Translations under genes and position numbers: made by a program | The notes under the pieces: generated by a model | The model's input: only the letters and a program-made list of their open reading frames with translations | Told to the model about the DNA's origin: nothing | Database searches by the model: none | Shown: positions 35,606 through 42,653 of the stretch, in pieces | Numbering within the stretch: position 1 is the first letter of the stretch | Layout: each line of letters begins with the position of its first letter | DNA from: JACZYA01 sp965247455 | Lineage (GTDB): Bacteria > Acidobacteriota > Terriglobia > Acidiferrales > 2-02-FULL-67-57 | Assembly (NCBI GenBank): GCA_965247455.1 | Contig: CBDFHE010000018.1 | Span: 558,001-622,000, forward strand | Reading direction: 5' to 3' | Length of the DNA: 64,000 nucleotides

Positions 35606-36081
35606 TTACACAGAGATCATTTGGCGAACAGCACTGATGGTTGCCTGATTGCTGGAGATCACAGGACGGCCGAATTGTTCTTTCAGTATTCCGATTGCCT
35701 CGATCGCCCGCCAATTCGTGCAAGAAAGGAAGAGGCAATCAGTATCGATCCCATCCATATGGAATTCGACGAAGCGGACGATTTCATCGGGTTCGACTTG
35801 GCCGATCTCACAATTAGCCTCGATTCCCATCCCCGCGCTTCTTACAACCGAATAGCCTGCTTCGGCTAAGCTCTCGGCAACGCTGCGAGTCAATTCTTCC
35901 CGATAAGGGGTAAACACAGCGACGTTTCGCGGGCGGAGATGTTGGAGCTCCTTCATGACCGCTTGCAGCACGGTCATCGCTTGGCTTTGCGTTTCCTTCT
36001 CGATCATCCGAGCGATTTCTGCATCGTGATCCAGTCCTCCTAGGGAACCCGCGGAAGTACAACCGAAGACAACTAGGCGCG
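35606..36081 (-). pseudogene. Asp/Glu/hydantoin racemase or maleate-isomerase family protein, 5' end cut by an IS
   Basis: The remaining 150-odd residues start at LVVFGCTSAGSLGG, carry the first conserved cysteine, and continue through ELTRSVAESLAEAGYSV to LFLSCTNWRAIEAI with the second cysteine. This is the layout of the Asp/Glu racemase superfamily (arylmalonate decarboxylase, maleate isomerase, hydantoin racemase). The first 80 or so residues and the start codon are missing, replaced at about 36082 by the truncated IS3 copy. A racemase is exactly the activity expected beside hydantoinase genes. The open frame continues artificially into the IS. Confidence 0.72.
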
Positions 36082-36082
36082 G

Positions 36083-36895
36083 CCGCTCCGGCGGACCGAG
36101 GAGGACGCGCTGACCCAAGCGATCATCGCGCGGGCGACGCAATACGGCCGCTCCGGCTATCGGAGGATCACGGCTCTGCGGCAGAGCGCCGGCTGGCAAG
36201 TGGGCAAGGACCGGGTGCAGCGGATCTGGAGACGGGAAGGGCTGAAAGTGCCGCAAAGACAGCCGAAACGAGGGCGGCTGTGGTTGAACCACGGTTCCTG
36301 CGTGCGACTGCGGCCGGAGCGAGCGAATCATGGGTGGAGCTATGACTTCGTCAGCGCCCGGACGCACGACGGGAGAACGCTGCGGCTGCTGACACTGATC
36401 GACGAATGCACGCGAGAGTGTCTGGCGATCCGGGTGGCGCGGCGGCGGGGGAGTGCTGAGGTGCTCGAGACGCTGGCGGAGGTGATGCTGTGGCACAGAA
36501 TCCCGGAATACATTCGTTCGGACAACGGTCCGGCGTTCATCGCCAAGGAGCTGCGGCAGTGGCTGCTGACTTTGGGCACCGGGACGCTGTACATCGAACC
36601 AGGCAGTCCGTGGGAGAACGGCTACTGCGAGAGCTTCAACCTGCCTGCGGCAGGCAGGTGGGAAGCTGAGGGACGAATGCCTGAAGGGGGAGATCTTCTA
36701 CTCACTGCAGGAGGCGCAGATTGTGATCGAACGGTGGCGGGTCGAGTACAACACCCGGCGACCGCACTCGGCGCTCGGCTACAGGCCGCCGGCACCGTTG
36801 GCCTCCAGCCCCTGGGATCGACCAAATCCAGTTTCACAGCCCCTGGCTGTGATGTAGACTCTCAATGCGCTTGGTACAAAATCTCGGTCAGGTCA
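36083..36895 (+). mobile_element. IS3-family element, copy 1, 5' truncated
   Basis: This is the 3' two thirds of the element found complete at 38043-39347, in opposite orientation. It starts inside orfB and ends at the right terminal repeat GGTCAGGTCA (36886-36895). The transposase part reads the rve/DDE core: HGWSYDFVSARTHDGRTLRLLTLIDECTRECL and IRSDNGPAFIAKEL, then ENGYCESFN, where a 21-bp palindrome interrupts the frame before KLRDECLKGEIFYSLQEAQIVIERW. It cannot make a working transposase. Confidence 0.88.
36639..36659. repeat. 21-bp palindrome inserted in IS3 copy 1 orfB
   Basis: ACCTGCCTGC and GCAGGCAGGT flank one central G, a perfect palindrome. Without it the sequence reads straight through ESFN-GKLRDEC; with it 19 extra nucleotides shift the frame. 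The same insertion is present at the same codon in copy 2 (38279-38299). Confidence 0.85.
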
Positions 36896-36937
36896 ATCGG
36901 TCCAAACCGGGACCTTGTATGTATCTCTTTCAGTCAT
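36896..36937 (-). pseudogene. 5' end of an integrase gene cut by IS3 copy 1
   Basis: Only MTERDTYKVPVWTD is left before the IS end. Its ATG overlaps the stop of the excisionase-like gene (ATGCCATGA) and has GGAGG upstream, an arrangement common to xis-int pairs of integrative elements. The assignment to an integrase rests on that arrangement alone. Confidence 0.35.
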
Positions 36938-37105
36938 GGCATATCCTCCTTTGTGCTCCTTTTTTCTGCACTGTCTTTCCGGGACTCGGTCATATATTGC
37001 ATTGGATGATCCCGCCGAGCGAACTCTTCCAGTGCACGGCGCGGTATCAAGACCCTTCGCCCGATGCGACGAGCGCAAATCTCTTTAGAGGCGAGCAGAT
37101 AATCG
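36934..37105 (-). pseudogene. Excisionase-like HTH protein remnant
   Basis: The reading LDYLLASKEICARRIGRRVLIPRRALEEFARRDHP is the second half of an excise-type (MerR-like) DNA-binding domain, followed by a polar tail. The first half of the domain is missing: at about 37100 the sequence switches to an unrelated integrase on the other strand, so this is a deletion junction. Confidence 0.55.
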
Positions 37106-37696
37106 AGACTCCGAAGCGAGGAGGAAGAGGCCCGTCTCTTGGAGTGCGTACACACAAGATATCTGGACCGCGGGGCTGAGATCCTCGTGGCTTTGCACTC
37201 AGGGATGAGCCGCTCAGAGCAGTACGTCACTCGTGATTGCCCCGACGGCGGGTTGAAATGGCAACACATCGATTTTCGCAGCAGCGTTATTTCGCTCCCC
37301 AGGAGCAAACACGGCGAGAGCTGCCATGTCCCGATGAACAGCGCGTTGAAAAAGACCCTTCTGGGGTTAAAAGCGTCGAGCCGCTCAGCCTATGTATTTC
37401 CCGTTAACCCGCCAGACGAGTGGTTCCCAGCGGCTTTGGACAACGTGGGGATTAGGGATTTCAGTTGGCACTGTCTGCGCCACACATTCGCCAGTCGGCT
37501 GGTCATGGCGGGGGTTGACCTTAGGACCGTTCAGGAACTCCTAGGCCACAAGAGCATCGTCACGACGATGCGGTACGCTCATCTCGCCCCCGGACACCAA
37601 GCCGAAGCGGTGGAGCGCCTTATTAGCTCAACTAGCACCTCTACTAGCACCGACCCCAACAAAGACCCGCACACCGAGTTGGTGGAAGTCGCATAA
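37103..37696 (+). pseudogene. Tyrosine recombinase C-terminal catalytic fragment
   Basis: About 195 residues of a phage-type integrase. LRSEEEEARLLE marks the start of the catalytic domain, HCLRHTFASRLVMAGVDLRTVQELLGHKSIVTTMRYAHL carries the H-x-x-R, LGH and Tyr motifs. The first catalytic Arg appears lost: the stretch reads ALHSGMSRSEQ where related integrases have GMRRSEQ. The N-terminal arm-binding and core domains are absent, and a TAA lies in frame at about 37100. The stop is 13 nt from the tRNA-Leu 3' end, the classic site of integrase-tRNA recombination. Confidence 0.7.
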
Positions 37697-37709
37697 GTCT
37701 TTTGAAATG

Positions 37710-37798
37710 TGGTGCCCGGGGTGGGGGTCGAACCCACACGGCCCTTTCGGGCCAAGGGATTTTAAGTCCCTCGCGTCTGCCGATTCCGCCACCCGGGC
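37710..37798 (-). tRNA. tRNA-Leu (anticodon UAA)
   Basis: On the minus strand the acceptor arms GCCCGGG and CCCGGGC pair, followed by A and an encoded CCA. The anticodon loop is ACTTAAAAT with TAA as anticodon between GGGA/TCCC arms. A long variable arm (GGCCCGAAAGGGCC) typical of class II tRNAs follows, and the T arm has GTGGG-TTCGACC-CCCAC. Integrase remnants lie on both sides, so it has served as an integration site. Confidence 0.95.
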
Positions 37799-37810
37799 AG
37801 GTAGTTGATT

Positions 37811-38042
37811 CTAATTGACTTGCTTTTCGACAACGTCTGCGTCGCCGGGCTCACTATGGCCCAAACTGCGTCCAAATTTCTTTCCTCGACTCTGGCGGTT
37901 ACGCTCCTCCATCCGCTGGGCAGCTTCCTGCAAATCCGATTGGCTGATGATGTTGTAGCGGTCGAACACGCTGCGCGTTTTCCAACCACAAACCTCCATG
38001 ATAACCTTCTCAGATACACCCGCCTTGCGCAAGTTGCGAGCC
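37811..38042 (-). pseudogene. Tyrosine recombinase C-terminal fragment cut by IS3 copy 2
   Basis: The reading ARNLRKAGVSEKVIMEVCGWKTRSVFDRYNIISQSDLQEAAQRMEE is the end of a phage-type integrase, with the G-W/H-K-T-R-SVFDRYNI motif carrying the catalytic Tyr. The body of the gene is missing: the IS3 copy 2 right end abuts it at 38043. It lies immediately upstream of the tRNA-Leu on the same strand. Confidence 0.7.
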
Positions 38043-38278
38043 TGACCTGACCGAGATTTTGTACCAAGCGCATTGAGAGTCTACATCACAGCCAGGGGCT
38101 GTGAAACTGGATTTGGTCGATCCCAGGGGCTGGAGGCCAACGGTGCCGGCGGCCTGTAGCCGAGCGCCGAGTGCGGTCGCCGGGTGTTGTACTCGACCCG
38201 CCACCGTTCGATCACAATCTGCGCCTCCTGCAGTGAGTAGAAGATCTCCCCCTTCAGGCATTCGTCCCTCAGCTTCCC

Positions 38279-38299
38279 ACCTGCCTGCCGCAGGCAGGT
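38279..38299. repeat. 21-bp palindrome inserted in IS3 copy 2 orfB
   Basis: Identical to the palindrome at 36639-36659 and at the same codon of orfB, so it was present before the two IS copies separated. Confidence 0.85.
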
Positions 38300-38963
38300 T
38301 GAAGCTCTCGCAGTAGCCGTTCTCCCACGGACTGCCTGGTTCGATGTACAGCGTCCCGGTGCCCAAAGTCAGCAGCCACTGCCGCAGCTCCTTGGCGATG
38401 AACGCCGGACCGTTGTCCGAACGAATGTATTCCGGGATTCTGTGCCACAGCATCACCTCCGCCAGCGTCTCGAGCACCTCAGCACTCCCCCGCCGCCGCG
38501 CCACCCGGATCGCCAGACACTCTCGCGTGCATTCGTCGATCAGTGTCAGCAGCCGCAGCGTTCTCCCGTCGTGCGTCCGGGCGCTGACGAAGTCATAGCT
38601 CCACCCATGATTCGCTCGCTCCGGCCGCAGTCGCACGCAGGAACCGTGGTTCAACCACAGCCGCCCTCGTTTCGGCTGTCTTTGCGGCACTTTCAGCCCT
38701 TCCCGTCTCCAGATCCGCTGCACCCGGTCCTTGCCCACTTGCCAGCCGGCGCTCTGCCGCAGAGCCGTGATCCTCCGATAGCCGGAGCGGCCGTATTGCG
38801 TCGCCCGCGCGATGATCGCTTGGGTCAGCGCGTCCTCCTCGGTCCGCCGGAGCGGCCCCTAGCGTTGTGTCCCCCGCCCCTGCCCCAGCAGCCGGCACGC
38901 AGGCCGCTCGCTCAACCCGTACTCCTGTCGGGCACGCTCCACCGCACAACGGCGCCGCTCAGG

Positions 38964-38984
38964 GCCTGTCTGCCGCAGGCAGGC
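38964..38984. repeat. 21-bp palindrome variant between IS3 orfA and orfB
   Basis: On the minus strand GCCTGCCTGC and GCAGACAGGC flank a central G, with one mismatch in the arms. It directly follows the orfA TAA. Related IS3 elements have only a few bases there before the orfB reading SPERRRCAVERARQEYGL. Confidence 0.75.
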
Positions 38985-39135
38985 TTAGAAGTTTCCCTCC
39001 GCTACATCCTGCAGCACTTGCTTCTCCAAGGACAGCTCCGCTACCACCCGCTTCGGTCGGGCGTTCTCCTGCTCCAACCCCCGCAGCCGTTTCGCCTGGC
39101 TCAACTTCAGTCCGCCGTATTCCTTCCGCCAACGA

Positions 39136-39156
39136 CCTGCCTGCCGCAGGCAGGTA
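39136..39156. repeat. 21-bp palindrome inserted in IS3 copy 2 orfA
   Basis: The same palindrome, here splitting the orfA codons QTYY and RWRKEYGGLKLSQ. Removing 19 nt restores the normal orfA reading through to the stop. Confidence 0.85.
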
Positions 39157-39347
39157 GTAGGTCTGTGCTGTGATCTGGGCTTCCCGGCACGCTTGGGGGG
39201 TGGTCTTTCCGTTCGCGATCTTCACTTCAATCTGCCGCAACACCGTCACAATCTGCTCCGCCTTATACCTCTTCGTGGACATGACCGGCTCCTCCTCAGG
39301 TGGATTCTCTCTCATTCCACCTGGTACAAAAATCCCCGGTCACGTCA

Positions 39348-39407
39348 CTCTAACATTCCAACTGGACCGGTTTTAGGGGGTCAGGTCACCACCCCTTTGC
39401 GCCCACC
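39348..39407. other. Remnant of a further IS end between IS3 copy 2 and IS630 copy A
   Basis: The stretch contains GGGGGTCAGGTCA (about 39376-39388), which resembles the outer end of IS3-type inverted repeats (TGACCTGACCCCC in reverse). It may be the relic of another related element into which or beside which copy 2 inserted. No gene. Confidence 0.3.
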
Positions 39408-40560
39408 TAGTGTACTGTCCCGGAAATAAGCGATATATTAATGGGCAACCTTTGGCCTCTGGAGGTATGCCCATGCCACGCGGTCGCCCCGTTACTCCCC
39501 TCACTCTCAGTGAGAGTGAGGAATCGGAACTGGGGAGCCTCGCCCGCTCCCGAACCTTGCCGCATAGTCTGGTGCTGAGGGCCCAGATTGTGCTGGCCTG
39601 CGCCGAAGGCGTTCCCGGCTCTACCGTGGCCCGGCGTCTGGGTGTCACCAATACGACCGTGGGCAAGTGGCGAAAGCGCTATCGTGAACATGGAATCCCC
39701 GGACTACACGATGAACTGCGTCCCGGACGCCCCCGCACGCATGAGGATGAACGTGTTGCGGAAGTCATCAACACGGCCCTGCAAACCGAACCTCCCGATC
39801 GTTCGCACTGGAGCGTGCGTTCCATGGCGGAACACACGGGAGTCTCAAAGAGCACGGTCCAGCGGTGGTTCGATCTGTTCGGCGTCCAGCCGCATCGCCA
39901 GCGGCATTTCAAGATTTCCAACGACCCGTTCTTCGTCGAGAAAGTCCGCGACATCGTCGGTCTCTACCTCAATCCCCCGGACCACGCCGTGGTGCTCTCG
40001 GTCGATGAGAAGACCCAGGTTCAAGCTCTTCAGCGAACTCAGCCCGTTCTCCCCATGGGCCTCGGCTACGTCGAAGGCGTCACCCATGATTACAAACGTC
40101 ACGGCACGACCACTCTGTTCGCGGCTCTCGATGTGGCCACCGGGAGAGTCATCACCCGCTGTAAACCGCGACACCGTCATCAGGAGTTCCTCACTTTCCT
40201 GCGTCAGATCGACGGCAGTGTGCCGCACAACCTCGACGTCCATCTCATCGTCGATAACTACGCTACTCACAAACATCCCAAAGTCCGCGCTTGGCTCGCT
40301 CGGCGTCCCCGCTACCACGTTCATTTCACCCCAACCTATGCGTCCTGGCTCAACCAAGTCGAACGCTGGTTCGGCATCATTACCCAGAAGGCCATTCGCC
40401 GAGGTTCCTTCTCCAGCGTCAAGGCTCTCGTCCGTAACATCGAGCGCTTCGTCGAACATTACAACGCCAACACCAGTCCTTTCGTCTGGACCGCCACGGC
40501 CGAATCCATCCTCGCTAAGGTCGAACGACTTTGCTCATATATTTCCGGGACAGTACACTA
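39408..40560 (+). mobile_element. IS630-family element, copy A
   Basis: A 1153-bp element bounded by inverted repeats TAGTGTACTGTCCCGGAAATA and its complement, including the TA target duplication at each end. The host flanks are C on the left and G on the right, so the original target was CTAG. It differs from copy B at one noticed position in the transposase gene. Confidence 0.93.
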
Positions 40561-40561
40561 G
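39473..40561 (+). CDS. IS630-family transposase (copy A)
   Basis: A 362-residue DDE transposase. An N-terminal HTH of the helix-turn-helix 29/Winged type (VPGSTVARRLGVTNTTVGKWRKRY) is followed by a second HTH (TGVSKSTVQRWF) and the catalytic core: Asp in VVLSVDEKTQ, Asp in HLIVDNYATHKH and Glu in YASWLNQVERWF. GGAGG lies 7 nt before ATG 39473; an ATG 6 nt earlier is too close to it. The last residues ISGTVH are encoded by the right terminal repeat, and the stop TAG is made of the TA target plus the first host base. The gene is intact. Confidence 0.92.
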   Translation: MPRGRPVTPLTLSESEESELGSLARSRTLPHSLVLRAQIVLACAEGVPGSTVARRLGVTNTTVGKWRKRYREHGIPGLHDELRPGRPRTHEDERVAEVINTALQTEPPDRSHWSVRSMAEHTGVSKSTVQRWFDLFGVQPHRQRHFKISNDPFFVEKVRDIVGLYLNPPDHAVVLSVDEKTQVQALQRTQPVLPMGLGYVEGVTHDYKRHGTTTLFAALDVATGRVITRCKPRHRHQEFLTFLRQIDGSVPHNLDVHLIVDNYATHKHPKVRAWLARRPRYHVHFTPTYASWLNQVERWFGIITQKAIRRGSFSSVKALVRNIERFVEHYNANTSPFVWTATAESILAKVERLCSYISGTVH

Positions 40562-40714
40562 CATCTGGCTAGAAAATTAGCAGGTTGCGGTCGTCCTGCG
40601 AGGGCCCGGGGGATGCATCCAGTCGATCGGCGACTAAGAAACACACTGTGGAGTGTCCAGCGGTCACTGCGTCAAACTCTACCCGACCCTTTCCGCGCTC
40701 AACCGCCCGATTGT
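40561..40714. other. Short stretch between IS630 copy A and the bactofilin stop
   Basis: No gene or clear terminator was recognised on either strand. Confidence 0.4.
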
Positions 40715-41125
40715 TCAGTGGGTCGACCCGGATGCCTGTGCGGCGGAGCCAATCAACGGCAGGGTGTTAGCCGCTTTGTTTTCAGAAAGCATGTGGCACC
40801 GGCCATCCAGAATGCCACCCGCTTCGATCACCAAGCAGGTGGTATGTACGTCACCTTCAACTGCTCCACTGGAGAAGATCTCCACCCGTTTCTTCCCGGT
40901 AACTTTGCCATTGATCTTTCCCGCCACCGAGACGATCGCACTCTGAATTTCCCCTTCTACACGCGCACTTTTCCCCACAATCACTTGCTCCTTGCCCCGC
41001 ACCGTCCCTTTGACTTCGCCTTCCAGACGGAACATCCCGGGGAGTTCGATTATTCCTTCCAGCTTCACCCCCTGGTCAAAGACACAAACGTACTCCTCCG
41101 CACCAGCCGGCTTTCCGTTTCCCAT
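40715..41125 (-). CDS. Bactofilin family polymer-forming protein
   Basis: A 136-residue cytoskeletal bactofilin. The central part is a right-handed beta-helix of short repeats (GEVKGTVRGKEQVIVGKSARVEGEIQSAIVSVAGKINGKVTGKKRVEIFSSGAVEGDV), flanked by flexible ends. The start at 41125 follows a GAGAGGGGGTGGGT purine stretch. The open frame continues upstream into IS630 copy B, which inserted only about 35 bp before the start codon, so the native promoter is probably separated from the gene. Bactofilins polymerise under the membrane and shape the cell or anchor proteins. Confidence 0.88.
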   Translation of the reverse strand: MGNGKPAGAEEYVCVFDQGVKLEGIIELPGMFRLEGEVKGTVRGKEQVIVGKSARVEGEIQSAIVSVAGKINGKVTGKKRVEIFSSGAVEGDVHTTCLVIEAGGILDGRCHMLSENKAANTLPLIGSAAQASGSTH

Positions 41126-41160
41126 ACCCACCCCCTCTCGGGAATAGAAACACTGGGCCC

Positions 41161-42313
41161 TAGTGTACTGTCCCGGAAATAAGCGATATATTAATGGGCA
41201 ACCTTTGGCCTCTGGAGGTATGCCCATGCCACGCGGTCGCCCCGCTACTCCCCTCACTCTCAGTGAGAGTGAGGAATCGGAACTGGGGAGCCTCGCCCGC
41301 TCCCGAACCTTGCCGCATAGTCTGGTGCTGAGGGCCCAGATTGTGCTGGCCTGCGCCGAAGGCGTTCCCGGCTCTACCGTGGCCCGGCGTCTGGGTGTCA
41401 CCAATACGACCGTGGGCAAGTGGCGAAAGCGCTATCGTGAACATGGAATCCCCGGACTACACGATGAACTGCGTCCCGGACGCCCCCGCACGCATGAGGA
41501 TGAACGTGTTGCGGAAGTCATCAACACGGCCCTGCAAACCGAACCTCCCGATCGTTCGCACTGGAGCGTGCGTTCCATGGCGGAACACACGGGAGTCTCA
41601 AAGAGCACGGTCCAGCGGTGGTTCGATCTGTTCGGCGTCCAGCCGCATCGCCAGCGGCATTTCAAGATTTCCAACGACCCGTTCTTCGTCGAGAAAGTCC
41701 GCGACATCGTCGGTCTCTACCTCAATCCCCCGGACCACGCCGTGGTGCTCTCGGTCGATGAGAAGACCCAGGTTCAAGCTCTTCAGCGAACTCAGCCCGT
41801 TCTCCCCATGGGCCTCGGCTACGTCGAAGGCGTCACCCATGATTACAAACGTCACGGCACGACCACTCTGTTCGCGGCTCTCGATGTGGCCACCGGGAGA
41901 GTCATCACCCGCTGTAAACCGCGACACCGTCATCAGGAGTTCCTCACTTTCCTGCGTCAGATCGACGGCAGTGTGCCGCACAACCTCGACGTCCATCTCA
42001 TCGTCGATAACTACGCTACTCACAAACATCCCAAAGTCCGCGCTTGGCTCGCTCGGCGTCCCCGCTACCACGTTCATTTCACCCCAACCTATGCGTCCTG
42101 GCTCAACCAAGTCGAACGCTGGTTCGGCATCATTACCCAGAAGGCCATTCGCCGAGGTTCCTTCTCCAGCGTCAAGGCTCTCGTCCGTAACATCGAGCGC
42201 TTCGTCGAACATTACAACGCCAACACCAGTCCTTTCGTCTGGACCGCCACGGCCGAATCCATCCTCGCTAAGGTCGAACGACTTTGCTCATATATTTCCG
42301 GGACAGTACACTA
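41161..42313 (+). mobile_element. IS630-family element, copy B
   Basis: The same 1153-bp element as at 39408-40560, in the same orientation, again in a CTAG target with a TA duplication. Its insertion lies just upstream of the bactofilin start. Confidence 0.93.
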
Positions 42314-42314
42314 G
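41226..42314 (+). CDS. IS630-family transposase (copy B)
   Basis: Identical to the copy A transposase except for one residue near the N-terminus (GRPATP where copy A has GRPVTP). The HTH region and the three catalytic acidic residues are intact, and the stop is again TAG formed at the CTAG target. Both copies could be active. Confidence 0.92.
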   Translation: MPRGRPATPLTLSESEESELGSLARSRTLPHSLVLRAQIVLACAEGVPGSTVARRLGVTNTTVGKWRKRYREHGIPGLHDELRPGRPRTHEDERVAEVINTALQTEPPDRSHWSVRSMAEHTGVSKSTVQRWFDLFGVQPHRQRHFKISNDPFFVEKVRDIVGLYLNPPDHAVVLSVDEKTQVQALQRTQPVLPMGLGYVEGVTHDYKRHGTTTLFAALDVATGRVITRCKPRHRHQEFLTFLRQIDGSVPHNLDVHLIVDNYATHKHPKVRAWLARRPRYHVHFTPTYASWLNQVERWFGIITQKAIRRGSFSSVKALVRNIERFVEHYNANTSPFVWTATAESILAKVERLCSYISGTVH

Positions 42315-42653
42315 TTACCATCGGGGCCTATTGTAGCTGAACTCGCCTCGGCGATAGCAGAAAAGTTAAAAATGTTTCTTGGCCATCTCCCCGGATCCCA
42401 AGACGGCAGCGTGCGGCTCCTCGCGCACAGGCTGACTGATGCTCGAAGGCCGCACGGCAGTAGGAACGCAGTCTCTCGCAGAGGGTGTCCCGCGAGAACT
42501 CGCGGGCGCGGGAGACCTACAATCCCGCTGCTCGAGTTGACACCCGTAGTCAACGTCCATACGATTCAATTGATTGTTTCGTATGGCCGATCTGAGGAAG
42601 TTCGATTCACCCGCCCAGCAACATGCGGCGGAAAAAGCGGGAGCGCATCTAAT
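42314..42653. other. Intergenic stretch between IS630 copy B and IS1380 copy 1
   Basis: No convincing gene. A hairpin CCATACGA/TCGTATGG with a 14-nt loop lies at 42557-42586. A short frame starting at ATG 42583 (MADLRKFDSPAQQHAAEKAG) runs into the IS1380 end and could be the start of a cut gene, but no family is recognised and no ribosome binding site is seen. Confidence 0.4.

Larger units (their letters stand above)
38043..39347 (-). mobile_element. IS3-family element, copy 2, complete ends but broken genes
   Basis: Both terminal inverted repeats are recognisable. The right end starts TGACCTGACCGAGATTTT at 38043, and the left end, read on the minus strand from 39347, starts TGACGTGACCGGGGATTT; both continue with a GTACCA motif. 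orfA starts at 39282 (MSTKRYKAEQIVTVLRQ) and, if a palindrome is removed, ends ELSLEKQVLQDVAEGNF at 38985. orfB (38081 to about 38950) has a TAG in GTQR-stop-GPLRRTEED and a palindrome after ESFN. No obvious target duplication is seen. Inactive. Confidence 0.88.

Noticed and set aside
35606..36496. 296-residue open frame as one intact protein
   Set aside because: Its N-terminal half is antisense IS3 sequence; only the part up to about 36081 is racemase-like.
36640..36660. LPAAGR as a conserved transposase motif
   Set aside because: It is just the translation of the inserted palindrome and recurs wherever the palindrome sits in that frame.
37700..37810. att direct repeat of the tRNA-Leu 3' end marking an intact integrative element
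   Set aside because: I looked for a second copy of the tRNA 3' end in the window by eye and found none.
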